Below are positions 1-9,260 of a stretch of DNA of 64,000 bases, piece after piece. Under the pieces are notes generated by a model. That model was not told where the DNA came from. It saw nothing but the letters and a program-made list of their open reading frames with translations, and ran no database searches. Both the position numbers and the translations under genes were made by a program. Origin of the DNA: Thalassobellus sp050294475 (GTDB lineage: Bacteria; Bacteroidota; Bacteroidia; Flavobacteriales; Flavobacteriaceae). The stretch is taken from positions 124,001 through 188,000 of the forward strand of contig JBNKOE010000003.1 of assembly GCA_050294475.1 (NCBI GenBank), in the 5' to 3' direction. Each line of letters begins with the position of its first letter. Positions within the stretch are counted from its first letter, which is position 1.

Positions 1-980
1 TCCTTTGTTACTTTATTTCTAAGGTCTTCATTACTCTTTTTACTTAAAGACTCATAAACCTCATAAATATCTTTTTTAGAATTGATAACTTTTAATGCAT
101 TAGGAATAAAAAGCGTATTCATAACACTATGCATATTTGCACTAATAATATGTATTGGCCTTTCTAAAAGATTATTTTTAAAAAGTACATCCTTTATAGT
201 ATCTGCCCAAATTTCACCATGAATATGATGTCCTATACTTTCTCTTAAAACAGGACTAAAAGTAATCGTTCTCTTTTTAGCATTTATTTGTTCTTCAATT
301 GCTAATTTACCCAACCAATATATTATATGTAAAAAACGTTCTGGTTGCTTTGTTGTTGCAAATTGATTATAAACTGTTGTAAGCTCCTTAAATGTTCTAC
401 CTAGAATATTAGCAGTATATGTTATAGCTACTTCTCGCTCGTCTTGAGTTAATTTCTTTGTAGAAAAAACCACTTTTTCGAGTTTTATCCAATCTCTAGT
501 TGTAGTACCCTCTTCATCAATTAAAACACGCGAACTTATTTTATGAGACTCTACAAAAAGAAATGTAAGGTGGGTTAAAATATCATAAACATCTGAACGT
601 CCTCTGGTAATCTCAATATTCATTTGCTCGTCATCAATTCTATAACAATTACGACGACGTTTTTCAGGAATAATAGGCTTAAAATGAGAATTAGCATACC
701 CCTCATCACTTGTTAAATTAATAAAAGTACACTCCTCAATACCTTCAGGTAACCTATCTATAACATAGAGCAACCCTTCTAATTCAGCTTTTTCTTCACC
801 AATAGAACCATATATTTCTGGTCTTAAAAGCAGTAATGATTCTCTTAAAGTTTCCCCCGAAATCCCCATTGGTTTATAAAACCCACGGTTAAATAAATGG
901 CGCATAGTAATATACATCCTTTCAATGGCATTCGTGCTTTCTTGCGCCCTAGTTCTATCTTGATGTTTTTTATTACTCAT
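1..980 (-). CDS. Conserved Bacteroidota protein, DUF6909-like (3' end cut by window)
   Basis: The reading frame opens with ATG at 980 and stays open for 326 codons to the window edge, so the C-terminus is missing. The N-terminus begins MSNKKHQDRTRAQESTNAIE and is soluble, with no signal peptide or membrane segment. It is rich in charged helices and has a basic patch (EKRRRNCYRID) near residue 110. It resembles, from memory, a conserved flavobacterial family called DUF6909; no biochemical role is known to me. It lies 36 bases downstream of the GH3-family gene on the same strand and is probably the last gene of an M23-GH3-DUF6909 operon. Coding is very likely; the family label is less certain. 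Confidence 0.7.
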   Translation of the reverse strand, partial: MSNKKHQDRTRAQESTNAIERMYITMRHLFNRGFYKPMGISGETLRESLLLLRPEIYGSIGEEKAELEGLLYVIDRLPEGIEECTFINLTSDEGYANSHFKPIIPEKRRRNCYRIDDEQMNIEITRGRSDVYDILTHLTFLFVESHKISSRVLIDEEGTTTRDWIKLEKVVFSTKKLTQDEREVAITYTANILGRTFKELTTVYNQFATTKQPERFLHIIYWLGKLAIEEQINAKKRTITFSPVLRESIGHHIHGEIWADTIKDVLFKNNLLERPIHIISANMHSVMNTLFIPNALKVINSKKDIYEVYESLSKKSNEDLRNKVTK

Positions 981-1016
981 ACCTTCTTTAAATGCTCAAA
1001 GATACTATTATTTAGA

Positions 1017-2510
1017 TTAATTATCGTGCGGAAAATCCTCAACGATTTTTCTATCGTTTGATAATCTTGGAATCTTATTTTGACCTCCCAATTTTCCAAC
1101 AGATTTCATGTAAGCTTGAAATCCGCCTTTTTTAACCCTTGTGATTTTAAGTGGCTGTAATACTTTACCAACTATTAAATCGAAATAATAGCTGTTTTGC
1201 TTTTGAAGTGATTCATCTATTTTTTTCGCTAAAGCGGAAAGATTATCTGGTTCATTTTCAAATTCTATAAACCATTCATGATACGGTAAGCCTTCTTTAG
1301 GGTTTATTTGCGGTGCAACCGTAAACTCTGAAACCCTTATTGTTGTATTTAAAGTAGCTTCTTGCATGGCTTGTTCTACCTCTTTTCCGATAACATGTTC
1401 GCCAAAAGCTGAAATAAAATGTTTTATTCTACCTGAAACAATAACACGATATGGTTTTGTTGAGGTGAACATAACTGTATCTCCAATATTATATGCCCAA
1501 AGTCCTGCATTGGTTGAAATTACCATCACATAATTTACACCAACCTCAACATCTTTAATAGTGATTCGTTTTGGATTCTCATTGAAGAATTCATCGGCCT
1601 TAATAAACTCATAAAAAATTCCTGAATTTAATTGCAATAACATCCCTTTTTCATGCTGCTTATCTTGAAAAGCAAAGAACCCTTCACTTGCCGGATAGAG
1701 TTCAATACTATCTACTTTTCTGCCAATTAAGTTTTCAAATTTGGCTCTATAAGGCTCATAATTAACACCTCCGAAAATAAACAGATTGAAATTTTTAAAA
1801 ATATCACCAACTTTTTTTCCTGTTTTTTGCTGAAGCTTTTCAAAGTACATTTGCACCCAAGAAGGAATACCCGAAATAATGGTCATGTTCTCGGGAAGTG
1901 TTTCTTCAACAATAGCATCTACTTTAGTTTCCCAATCTTCAATACAATTGGTTTCCCAAGAAGGTAATCTGTTTTTTTGAAGATATTTTGGCACATAATG
2001 GGCTACAATACCTGAAAGCCTGCCTAATTGAATGCCATTCTGCTCGTTAAGAATAGGACTTCCTTGAAGAAAAATCATTTTTCCATCAACAAATTTGGCA
2101 TTACCAGTTTCATGAATGTACATTAAAATAGCATTTCTTGCTGCTTCTACATGTGTAGGCATGCTTTCTTTAGTAATAGGAATATATTTTGAACCAGAAG
2201 TGGTTCCTGATGTTTTTGCAAAGTAAATAGGCTTTCCTTTCCAAAGGATATTTTCTTGTCCTGCTACTACTTTTTCAACATACGGTTTTAAAGCTTCATA
2301 ATCTCTAACAGGAACTCGTTTAACAAAGTCTTCATAATTATTAATACTTATAAAATCATGGTCTTTTCCAAATTCAGTTTCCGAAGCACTAGCTATTAGT
2401 TCTTCAAATACTTTTTGCTGAGTTTCAACAGGGTTATTTGCCCACTTTTGAATCTTTCTATAAACACGTTTTGCAAATGGTTTTGCTAAAGCAGACTTTA
2501 ATGAAATCAT
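1017..2510 (-). CDS. GH3 auxin-responsive promoter family protein (acyl-adenylate/amido synthetase fold)
   Basis: A 497-residue protein of the GH3 branch of the adenylate-forming (ANL) superfamily. Plant GH3 members conjugate amino acids to acyl acids through an acyl-AMP intermediate; the substrate of the bacterial members is not known. Visible signatures are the P-loop-like motif FAKTSGTTSGSKYIP at residues 97-111, the YPASEG motif near 275, and the GDTV...GRIKHFI segment near 345-370, all in family order. Length is normal for the family. It has no signal peptide, so it should be cytoplasmic. Its start abuts the M23 peptidase stop with no gap, which implies co-transcription and perhaps translational coupling. 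Confidence 0.88.
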   Translation of the reverse strand: MISLKSALAKPFAKRVYRKIQKWANNPVETQQKVFEELIASASETEFGKDHDFISINNYEDFVKRVPVRDYEALKPYVEKVVAGQENILWKGKPIYFAKTSGTTSGSKYIPITKESMPTHVEAARNAILMYIHETGNAKFVDGKMIFLQGSPILNEQNGIQLGRLSGIVAHYVPKYLQKNRLPSWETNCIEDWETKVDAIVEETLPENMTIISGIPSWVQMYFEKLQQKTGKKVGDIFKNFNLFIFGGVNYEPYRAKFENLIGRKVDSIELYPASEGFFAFQDKQHEKGMLLQLNSGIFYEFIKADEFFNENPKRITIKDVEVGVNYVMVISTNAGLWAYNIGDTVMFTSTKPYRVIVSGRIKHFISAFGEHVIGKEVEQAMQEATLNTTIRVSEFTVAPQINPKEGLPYHEWFIEFENEPDNLSALAKKIDESLQKQNSYYFDLIVGKVLQPLKITRVKKGGFQAYMKSVGKLGGQNKIPRLSNDRKIVEDFPHDN

Positions 2511-3380
2511 TTATTTAAAATCGATAAAATTTGTTGGATTAATAGGGTAACCATCATTCCATAATTCAAAATGTAAATGAGGTCCTGTTGAAAGTTCTCC
2601 TGTATTTCCTGCGGTAGCAATCACTTCTCCTGCTTTTACTAAGTCGCCTTGAGATTTTGTTAACGCAGCATTGTGCTTATAAACAGAAATAAGCCCTTGA
2701 CTATGTTCAATTAAAATTACGTATCCAGTATTAGCTGTCCACTCTGAAAAAATAACAATGCCATCGGCTGCAGCTTTAATAGGTGTATCTTTTGCAACAA
2801 CAATGTCTACAGCATAATGTTTTTCTTTTAAATTATAAGGCTCACTAATACTGCCACTTACAGGAGGAAACAACACAAAATTGGTTAATGATGTTGCCGA
2901 TTCAAATAAATTATATTTATCTTCTTTATCTACTTTTTCACGTAAAAGAGAATCTTCGGGTATAGGATTTAAATCGACTTCGCTTGCTTCTAATTTAACA
3001 GCTTCTACAATAGAATCTTTATTAAAATCGGCAGCACTTAAATCCCCTTTTAACACCTTTTTTATGGAAGCAAAATACCTGTCATTCATTGCTATAACTT
3101 GCTGTAAAGAATCTGTTTTATAATTTAACTCTGTGGCTTTCTTCTTTAATGCCGTAGATGAATATCCAGGAATATATTCTCTAAGTGGTGTAAAAGCAAT
3201 TATAGCATACGTTATACCAATTAAAAAAATGGTAGATAATGCGCCTAAAACAAAAACATTTAAACGTGTGAGTTTTAAAGATAAACGCTCTTCAAAAGTA
3301 TTCTCATTAAGTATAACAAGCTTATACCTGTCTAGTAATTTATGTTTTATTCTTTTTTTAGGCTTCCTTTTTTCTTTCAT
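2511..3380 (-). CDS. M23 (LytM-type) peptidase with N-terminal membrane anchor
   Basis: Envelope metallopeptidase expected to cleave peptidoglycan cross-links or to act as a regulator of cell-wall hydrolysis. From the chosen start (MKEKRKPKKRIKHK) there is a basic cytoplasmic tail, one membrane helix (about VFVLGALSTIFLIGITYAII), a coiled linker and a C-terminal M23 domain. Zinc-ligand motifs are HYAVDIV and GPHLHFELW. An upstream in-frame ATG at 3419 would add 13 residues. I prefer 3380 because the upstream stretch is a 42-base element that is also found, non-coding, before the gene ending at 28222, at nearly the same distance. Co-oriented with and directly adjacent to the GH3 gene. Confidence 0.88.
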   Translation of the reverse strand: MKEKRKPKKRIKHKLLDRYKLVILNENTFEERLSLKLTRLNVFVLGALSTIFLIGITYAIIAFTPLREYIPGYSSTALKKKATELNYKTDSLQQVIAMNDRYFASIKKVLKGDLSAADFNKDSIVEAVKLEASEVDLNPIPEDSLLREKVDKEDKYNLFESATSLTNFVLFPPVSGSISEPYNLKEKHYAVDIVVAKDTPIKAAADGIVIFSEWTANTGYVILIEHSQGLISVYKHNAALTKSQGDLVKAGEVIATAGNTGELSTGPHLHFELWNDGYPINPTNFIDFK

Positions 3381-3400
3381 GTGTTTATAATTGTTGTTTT

Positions 3401-3442
3401 TATCGGTCACATGTAACATTCATTTAATAATTTCCTTAGATA
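3401..3442 (-). promoter_or_regulatory. Conserved upstream element with palindrome, copy 1
   Basis: A 42-base block 20 bases upstream of the preferred M23 start. It is identical at 39 of 42 positions to the block at 28919-28960, which sits 22 bases upstream of the GIN-domain gene. It contains the near-palindrome GTCACATGTAAC at 3406-3417 (one arm mismatch) and a conserved TTAGATA end. The palindrome suggests a dimeric regulator binding site; the regulator is unknown. Confidence 0.55.
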
Positions 3443-3589
3443 TAGAAAATTTAATTTTGAATGTTTCATACCAAAACAAAAATAAATAGAATTTATTAAA
3501 GATAATGCTCTTTAAACAAAGTATAACAGTCTGTATATACTCTTTATGCTAAAGTTATACTTAAAACGACATTATTAAAGTTTAATTAT

Positions 3590-3597
3590 TAACTTTG
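3590..3597 (+). promoter_or_regulatory. -7 promoter box of tatA (TAACTTTG)
   Basis: Exact match to the Bacteroidota -7 consensus TAnnTTTG, 19 bases upstream of the tatA ATG. I see no convincing TTG at -33. Confidence 0.55.
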
Positions 3598-3616
3598 CAT
3601 AACAAAATTAAAAATT

Positions 3617-3802
3617 ATGATTTCATCAAGTATATTTTTAGGAATGATTGGAGCTCCACAAATTATTTTAATAGTGGTGGTTGTTTTATTATTATTTGGA
3701 GGTAAAAAAATACCTGAATTAATGCGCGGATTAGGAAGCGGTATCAAAGAATTTAAAGATGCTAGCAAAGAAGAAGAAAAAAAAGATGCTAGTAAAGAAT
3801 AA
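3617..3802 (+). CDS. tatA: Sec-independent protein translocase TatA/E
   Basis: A 61-residue pore subunit of the twin-arginine translocation system in the inner membrane, which exports folded proteins. It has the family layout: a short N-terminus, one membrane helix (about QIILIVVVVLLLFGG, residues 15-29), the FGGKKIPEL hinge, an amphipathic helix (MRGLGSGIKEFKDA) and a short charged tail (KEEEKKDASKE). Length is at the short end for TatA and typical for this group. It is a single gene between two strong signals: a -7 box 19 bases upstream and a bidirectional terminator 22 bases downstream. No tatC is in the window. Confidence 0.93.
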   Translation: MISSSIFLGMIGAPQIILIVVVVLLLFGGKKIPELMRGLGSGIKEFKDASKEEEKKDASKE

Positions 3803-3824
3803 ATTATAAGCATATTTATTACAT

Positions 3825-3857
3825 AAAAAAGCCAACACAAAACGTGTTGGCTTTTTT
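3825..3857. terminator. Bidirectional rho-independent terminator (tatA / DUF4837 gene)
   Basis: Stem GCCAACAC...GTGTTGGC (3831-3850) flanked by an A-run on the left and a T-run on the right, between convergent genes; it should end transcription from both sides. Confidence 0.88.
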
Positions 3858-3882
3858 ATGTTTAATTTTACTATTAAATCCA

Positions 3883-4872
3883 TTATTTTTCAATCTTAAT
3901 AGATTTAATAATAGCTTCTAATTCGAATATATAATTACGTTTTTCTACTGATGGTGCATAGGCAAAACCTTCAGCAATTACCCATCTATCATTAATTTTA
4001 TCTTCAATAGCGTAATTAATAAAAGGACCACCCATAACTGCATTTTTTACTTCCCATATTCCTTTAGTTTCTAATGTTGGTTTATTATCTAAAATAATTT
4101 CTGAATGAAAAGGTGTATATGCATTTTCAGTTATCATATATGAACCATCAACGGGACCAGCAATATATTTTTCGCCAATAGAATCTCTAATTTTTACAAT
4201 CTGCTCAATAATACTTGAGTCTTTTTTAATTGCACTTAAAGGCAATTCATATAGTAAAATATTAACATATCCGGTTGGAATATCTCTTTTTAGCCAATAA
4301 AACTTATCTTCTTTTTTGGCTAATGTATTTCCTATTCTATATGCTGTTGGGAATTCTATATTTAATCCTAAATTTTCTCTAATCTCTTTGGCGTTATATA
4401 ACGACTTTCTTGTTTGTTTTTGCTTAGCGAGTATTTCGGTATTTTTAAACGATTCAATTATTTTAGAAGCGTTATCATTAAGCAATTTAATAATCTCTTG
4501 TTTTGTTTTACCAGAAACAGTAATTACTTTTTGAGGTTGTGCATAAACATTATTATTAAATGTTATACCTGGTTTTTTACCCATATCTATCTTTAGAATC
4601 GTTCGGTTTTGCGTTATAAAACCCGAAAAAACATGCGTAGGTATTTGATTGATATTAAAAACAGGTTCGTCTTGTGGCAATCCATAAATAGGCGACGCTA
4701 ACACGTTTCTAATAGCTTCTCCAACACTTCCGTCCCACATTTCATTGCTTATTACAACAGAAACATCGTTTATTTTTCCACTAGAATCTAAAAGAATTCT
4801 TTTGTTTGATTTTTTATCGCCGCATGACATTACTAATAATAATGACAAAGCAACTAAAAATAAATTTCGCAT
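3883..4872 (-). CDS. DUF4837 family lipoprotein
   Basis: A 329-residue predicted lipoprotein. The signal peptide ends in a lipobox with Cys17 (LLLVMSC) and the mature protein starts in a charged stretch. The sequence matches my memory of the DUF4837 family, a Bacteroidota-restricted group of unknown function, commonly next to a LysM transglycosylase as it is here. It lies 22 bases downstream of that gene on the same strand, so it is probably co-transcribed and may help in cell-wall turnover; that role is inference from context only. A shared terminator lies just past the stop codon. Confidence 0.8.
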   Translation of the reverse strand: MRNLFLVALSLLLVMSCGDKKSNKRILLDSSGKINDVSVVISNEMWDGSVGEAIRNVLASPIYGLPQDEPVFNINQIPTHVFSGFITQNRTILKIDMGKKPGITFNNNVYAQPQKVITVSGKTKQEIIKLLNDNASKIIESFKNTEILAKQKQTRKSLYNAKEIRENLGLNIEFPTAYRIGNTLAKKEDKFYWLKRDIPTGYVNILLYELPLSAIKKDSSIIEQIVKIRDSIGEKYIAGPVDGSYMITENAYTPFHSEIILDNKPTLETKGIWEVKNAVMGGPFINYAIEDKINDRWVIAEGFAYAPSVEKRNYIFELEAIIKSIKIEK

Positions 4873-4894
4873 AATAAAGTTTAGGTTTTTAGAA

Positions 4895-6460
4895 TTATCC
4901 TTTTGAAATTTTAAGTTTCATTCCTGGTTTTAATTTATTACCACTAATATCGTTCCAATCTTTAATATTTTGAACAGAAACTCCAGGAAATTTTTGAGAA
5001 ATACTCCAAAGCGAATCGCCACTCTGTACAATATAAATCTCTACGTTTCCTGAAAGAGGTTTTGAAGTTGTTTTTTTCGCTACTGTATTTCCTGTTTTAG
5101 TAGGTGCAGCAACATAGGGTTTTCTTGGGTAAATAGTTAAGCGTTGACCAATGCTTAAATTATTACTTCGCAAACCATTCCACTTTTTAATATCACTAAC
5201 TCTAACACCATAAATTCTAGAAATTCTTCCTAAATAATCGCCAGATTTTACTTTATATCGAATTCTATCATTCGCATTAAAAAATTGTGGCAATGGTTTT
5301 TCTCGTTTAGCAAATTCAGCTTTTGCAAAGGCATAAATACTATCTTCATTATTTACAAATTTACCAACAACTTCATTTGGTAATCGCAACGCATAATTTT
5401 CACCTTTAATAAACGGAATAATATCTAATTTATAAGACGGATTTAAAAACTGAAGGGCTTCTATAGGTGTTCCTGTAACTTCTGAAACCTGATCAAGAGT
5501 AATCATTTCTTTTACTCTTACAGTATCTGTTTCAAAATATGCTACTTCAGGTTTTATTTTTTTAAACCCGTGTTCTTCAGCATACTCAAAAATATACATA
5601 TTAGCCAAAAAGGCTGGCAAATAACCCGCTGTTTCCCGAGGTAAATTATGACGAATATTCCAATAATTTTGATAACCACCAGAACGCCTTATTGCTTTTG
5701 TAACATTTCCTGGACCCGAATTATATGCTGCTAAAGCCAAATCCCAATCGCCAAAAATCTCATATAACTTAGATAAATATTTTGAAGCAGCTTCGGTAGA
5801 TTTAATAGGATCACTACGCTCATCAACATAACTACTTACATCTAAGCCATACATTTTTCCAGTAGCAAACATAAATTGCCATAAACCTGTAGCACCTACT
5901 CTAGATTTTGCTCTTGGTTTTAATGCCGATTCAACTATAGCTAAATATTTTATTTCTAAAGGAATATTATAATTATCTAGCTCTTTTTCAAATAGCGGGA
6001 AATAAAAAGCACTTAATGTTATTAGCTTTTGTAAATGCTTCCTTCTATGTTTTAAATACAATTTTATAACATTTTCTAATGCAGGATTATATGAAACATT
6101 AAACGGTGTTCTTGCATCTAATTCTTTTAATCGTGCTTTAAGAGTATCGGTTGGCAACTCAGGATAATCAATATCTTCAAAAGTAAGCTCTGTTACCGAT
6201 TTATAAATAGTATCATATAAAGCAGTACTATATAATTCTTCATACCACTTTTCATCAAACTGAGCAGCTAGTTTATTATCCTTTAAATTTTTAATTGAAA
6301 AGCTATCTGTTTCAGCCTTAATACCTTTAAAAAGATTAGTATTACCATCGATTAAGGAATCCTTAATCTCATTTACTCGTAATGAAATAGAATCTTGATT
6401 TTGAGAAAAACAAGTTCCAATGTTAAAAAATAATACTATTATAAAAAAACGAAAAGCCAT
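4895..6460 (-). CDS. LysM-containing lytic transglycosylase (MltD type)
   Basis: Secreted or periplasmic murein lytic transglycosylase of 521 residues. An N-terminal signal peptide (about MAFRFFIIVLFFNIGTCFSQ) is followed by a helical region, then a family-1 SLT domain at about 155-290. Catalytic Glu177 sits in AIVESALKP, followed by GATGLWQFM and AAYNSGPGNV, the usual SLT motifs. Two LysM peptidoglycan-binding repeats close the protein (each starting with a Y-V-x-SGD motif, near 403 and 475). It cleaves glycan strands to form 1,6-anhydro products. It lies 81 bases downstream of pgk on the same strand and heads a pair with the DUF4837 lipoprotein. Confidence 0.92.
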   Translation of the reverse strand: MAFRFFIIVLFFNIGTCFSQNQDSISLRVNEIKDSLIDGNTNLFKGIKAETDSFSIKNLKDNKLAAQFDEKWYEELYSTALYDTIYKSVTELTFEDIDYPELPTDTLKARLKELDARTPFNVSYNPALENVIKLYLKHRRKHLQKLITLSAFYFPLFEKELDNYNIPLEIKYLAIVESALKPRAKSRVGATGLWQFMFATGKMYGLDVSSYVDERSDPIKSTEAASKYLSKLYEIFGDWDLALAAYNSGPGNVTKAIRRSGGYQNYWNIRHNLPRETAGYLPAFLANMYIFEYAEEHGFKKIKPEVAYFETDTVRVKEMITLDQVSEVTGTPIEALQFLNPSYKLDIIPFIKGENYALRLPNEVVGKFVNNEDSIYAFAKAEFAKREKPLPQFFNANDRIRYKVKSGDYLGRISRIYGVRVSDIKKWNGLRSNNLSIGQRLTIYPRKPYVAAPTKTGNTVAKKTTSKPLSGNVEIYIVQSGDSLWSISQKFPGVSVQNIKDWNDISGNKLKPGMKLKISKG

Positions 6461-6541
6461 AAAATCAAGTTCAGTTTGTTATTGAACGGATATTACGGCT
6501 AAAATCGTATTTTTTAAGGTAATTTGAAAACTAAATAGCGT

Positions 6542-7729
6542 TTATTCTAAAATAGCAGCAATTCCTGGAAGTGTTTTACCTTCTAAACTTTCTAACATAG
6601 CACCTCCACCAGTACTTACATAACTTACTTTATTCTCGAAACCAAACTGTTTTACAGCAGCTACAGAATCGCCTCCACCAACAAGTGAAAAAGCACCGTT
6701 TTTGGTAGATTCGGCAATTGAGTTCCCTAATTCAATAGTACCATTTGCGAAACTTTCCATTTCGAAAACACCAAGAGGACCGTTCCAAAGTATTGTTTTA
6801 GATGCCATAACAACATCATGAAATATTTTAATAGACTTTGGACCAGCATCAACACCTTCCCAACCATCAGGAATAGCAGTTATATCAACTATTTGTGTGT
6901 TAGCATCGTTGCTAAAATCATCGGCAACAACAACATCAACAGGAATATGTATTTTTACGTTTTTTTCTTTAGCTTGTTTTAAAATATCTAAAGCCAATTC
7001 CATTTTATCGTCTTCACAAATAGAATCTCCTATTTTTCCGCCTTGAGCTTTAATAAAAGTAAAAGACATACCACCACCAATAATTAAGTCGTCTACTTTA
7101 TCAAGTATATTTTCTATAATAGTGATTTTTGAAGATACTTTAGCTCCTCCAAGTACTGCTAAAACTGGCTTTTCTCCAGTTTCCATTACTTTTTGAATGC
7201 TCTCTATTTCTTGAGCTAATAAACTTCCAAAACATTTGTTTTCAGGAAAAAATTCTGCAACAATAGTAGTAGATGCGTGTGCTCTATGCGCAGTACCAAA
7301 AGCGTCATTTACATAAATATCTCCTAGTTTAGAAAGTTTTTCTGCAAATGCTTTATCACCAGCTGTTTCTTCTTTATAGTAACGTAAATTTTCTAATAAT
7401 AGAACTTGTCCTGGTTCTAAACTGGCTGCTGCTGCTTCAACATCTGCTCCAATACAATCTGCTACAAATTTTACTTCTACACCTAAAATATCTTCTACTT
7501 TTGCAGCAATATGCTTTAATGAAAATTCTTCTTGAAATCCTTTTGGACGTCCTAAATGTGACATTAAAACACAGCTTCCGCCATCTTCTAAAATCTTTAT
7601 AATTGTTGGTTTTGCAGATACAATTCTTGTTGCGTCTGTTACTTCAAACTTTTCATTTAATGGCACGTTAAAATCTACACGAATTAATGCCTTTTTATTT
7701 TCAAAATTAAAATCATTAAGAGTTCTCAT
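6542..7729 (-). CDS. pgk: Phosphoglycerate kinase
   Basis: Cytoplasmic glycolytic and gluconeogenic enzyme that interconverts 1,3-bisphosphoglycerate plus ADP with 3-phosphoglycerate plus ATP. At 395 residues it has the normal length. Signatures include RVDFNVP at 17-23, SHLGRP near 59, a nucleotide-binding VLGGAKVSSK block near 190, and the GGGDSVAAV loop near the C-terminus. It is divergent from holB, with a 308-base spacer that holds its promoter (-7 TACATTTG with a TTG 19 bases further upstream). The LysM transglycosylase gene follows on the same strand. Confidence 0.97.
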   Translation of the reverse strand: MRTLNDFNFENKKALIRVDFNVPLNEKFEVTDATRIVSAKPTIIKILEDGGSCVLMSHLGRPKGFQEEFSLKHIAAKVEDILGVEVKFVADCIGADVEAAAASLEPGQVLLLENLRYYKEETAGDKAFAEKLSKLGDIYVNDAFGTAHRAHASTTIVAEFFPENKCFGSLLAQEIESIQKVMETGEKPVLAVLGGAKVSSKITIIENILDKVDDLIIGGGMSFTFIKAQGGKIGDSICEDDKMELALDILKQAKEKNVKIHIPVDVVVADDFSNDANTQIVDITAIPDGWEGVDAGPKSIKIFHDVVMASKTILWNGPLGVFEMESFANGTIELGNSIAESTKNGAFSLVGGGDSVAAVKQFGFENKVSYVSTGGGAMLESLEGKTLPGIAAILE

Positions 7730-7764
7730 CTGGATATTGTTTTGTTTTATAACTTATTGTTTCA

Positions 7765-7794
7765 CAAATGTAACTAAATAAACAACCTCTTCAA
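7765..7794 (-). promoter_or_regulatory. pgk promoter (-33 TTG, -7 TACATTTG)
   Basis: On the minus strand TTG (7794-7792) and TACATTTG (7772-7765) are separated by 19 bases, matching the Bacteroidota housekeeping promoter. The start codon is about 35 bases downstream. The rest of the 7730-8037 spacer is AT-rich with no other gene that I can see. Confidence 0.65.
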
Positions 7795-8024
7795 ATGTGT
7801 TTTTTCACGAAAACGATTGAACCTATTAAGAATTATAAAAAAACTTTATTTCTATTAATATTTTTCATTTTAATGACTAAGAAATACGTTATCTACAAAT
7901 TTTTATTCAAGATAATTTAACTTTTTAGCTAAACCAAAAAATTACTTTACTTCAATAGCCAATTTCATTAGTAAATAAATTTATTTGATTTCGTTTTTTA
8001 AATTTCAAAATGAAAAAATTCATT

Positions 8025-8032
8025 TACTTTTG
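8025..8032 (+). promoter_or_regulatory. -7 promoter box of holB (TACTTTTG), possibly leaderless
   Basis: Exact TAnnTTTG match ending only 5 bases before the holB ATG. Transcription would start at or next to the start codon, so the mRNA may be leaderless. Confidence 0.5.
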
Positions 8033-8037
8033 TTTTT

Positions 8038-9192
8038 ATGCTTTTTCAAGACGTTTTAGGACAAGAACATATTAAAAACCATTTAATCACAAGTGTTAAT
8101 AATGGCAGGATTCCTCATGCGCAATTATTTATTGGAAATGAAGGTACTGGCACTTTGCCAATGGCTATTGCTTATGCACAATATATTTTATGTAGCAATA
8201 ATAATGGCGAAAACAATACAGGTAATGAAGCTTGCAATTTAAAGTTTAAAAATGTTTCGCATCCCGATTTACATTTTGCATTTCCAGTAACTACCAGTGA
8301 CAAAGCTAAAAGCCACCCTGTTTCTAGTCATTATTTAGAAGAATGGCGCCAACTTATAAAAGAACAACCTTACGGCAATTTATTTGATTGGTACAAACTT
8401 TTAGGCGTTGATAACAAACAAGGTCAAATAGGTGTAGATGAAGCACACGATATTGTAAAATCACTTACCTTAAAATCTTACGAAGGTGGTTATAAAGTGA
8501 TGCTTATTTGGATGGCAGAAAAAATGAATATTGCCTGTGCCAACAAGCTTTTAAAGCTTATTGAAGAGCCACCAAATAAAACCATATTTATTCTTATTTC
8601 TGAAGATGAAGAACAAATAATTAATACGATAAAATCGCGTTGTCAAGTATTACATTTTCCTCCTTTAGCCGAAAACGTTATTAAAGATGCTTTAGTAAAA
8701 CAGTATAATTTAGATATGAATGTTGCCACTAAAATTGCGCATCAATCTAACGGAAATTATAATAAAGCTTGTGATTTAGTCTATCATGATTCTGAAGATA
8801 TTCAATTTGAAACTTGGTTCATTTTCTGGATTCGAAGCGCTTTTAAAGCTAAAGGCAATAAAGCTGCTATACACGATTTAATTTCTTGGAGTGAGGATAT
8901 TGCCAAAACAGGACGTGAAACTCAAAAGCAATTTTTAAACTTCTGTTTAGATTTTTTCAGACAAGCTTTACTACTAAATTATAACGCAAAAGATTTAGTT
9001 TATTTAGAACCTAAAACAGAAAAATTTAAACTTGAAAACTTCGCCCCTTTTGTACATGGAAATAATATCATGGATATTTCTAATGAATTACAAGATGCCA
9101 TTTACCATATTGAACGTAATGGGAATTCTAAAATAATATTAACAGACTTGTCTATTAAATTAACGCGTTTACTTCATAAAAAAGCCGATTAA
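8038..9192 (+). CDS. holB: DNA polymerase III subunit delta'
   Basis: Clamp-loader subunit of the replicative polymerase, 384 residues. The N-terminal AAA-like region begins FQDVLGQEHIKNHL and contains PHAQLFIGNEGTGTL, where the Walker A lysine is missing (GNEGTGTL); loss of ATP binding is usual for delta'. The sensor-like block KLLKLIEEPP and the SRC motif (TIKSRCQVLHF) are present. Only two cysteines remain in the region that forms a zinc module in proteobacterial homologues. It is a single gene divergent from pgk and convergent with the OmpH-like gene, with a terminator just downstream. Confidence 0.93.
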   Translation: MLFQDVLGQEHIKNHLITSVNNGRIPHAQLFIGNEGTGTLPMAIAYAQYILCSNNNGENNTGNEACNLKFKNVSHPDLHFAFPVTTSDKAKSHPVSSHYLEEWRQLIKEQPYGNLFDWYKLLGVDNKQGQIGVDEAHDIVKSLTLKSYEGGYKVMLIWMAEKMNIACANKLLKLIEEPPNKTIFILISEDEEQIINTIKSRCQVLHFPPLAENVIKDALVKQYNLDMNVATKIAHQSNGNYNKACDLVYHDSEDIQFETWFIFWIRSAFKAKGNKAAIHDLISWSEDIAKTGRETQKQFLNFCLDFFRQALLLNYNAKDLVYLEPKTEKFKLENFAPFVHGNNIMDISNELQDAIYHIERNGNSKIILTDLSIKLTRLLHKKAD

Positions 9193-9202
9193 ACAAAATA
9201 AA

Positions 9203-9234
9203 AAACTCTGTTAAAATTACCTTTAACAGAGTTT
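9203..9234. terminator. Bidirectional terminator (holB / OmpH-like gene)
   Basis: Eleven-base stem ACTCTGTTAAA (9205-9215) with TTTAACAGAGT (9222-9232), A-run before and T-rich after, between convergent genes. Confidence 0.75.
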
Positions 9235-9260
9235 AATATTTTGAAAATCAGATTGTTAAT

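Noticed and set aside
3381..3419. ATG at 3419 as start of the M23 peptidase
   Set aside because: The 13 extra residues overlap a conserved non-coding element; the second copy of that element is interrupted by a stop in the same frame.
3589..3840. Open frame antisense to tatA
   Set aside because: It is the complement of a clear tatA gene plus terminator, low complexity, with no family resemblance.
7348..7602. Leucine-rich open frame antisense to pgk
   Set aside because: Composition is an artefact of AT-rich codons read on the opposite strand; pgk is certain.
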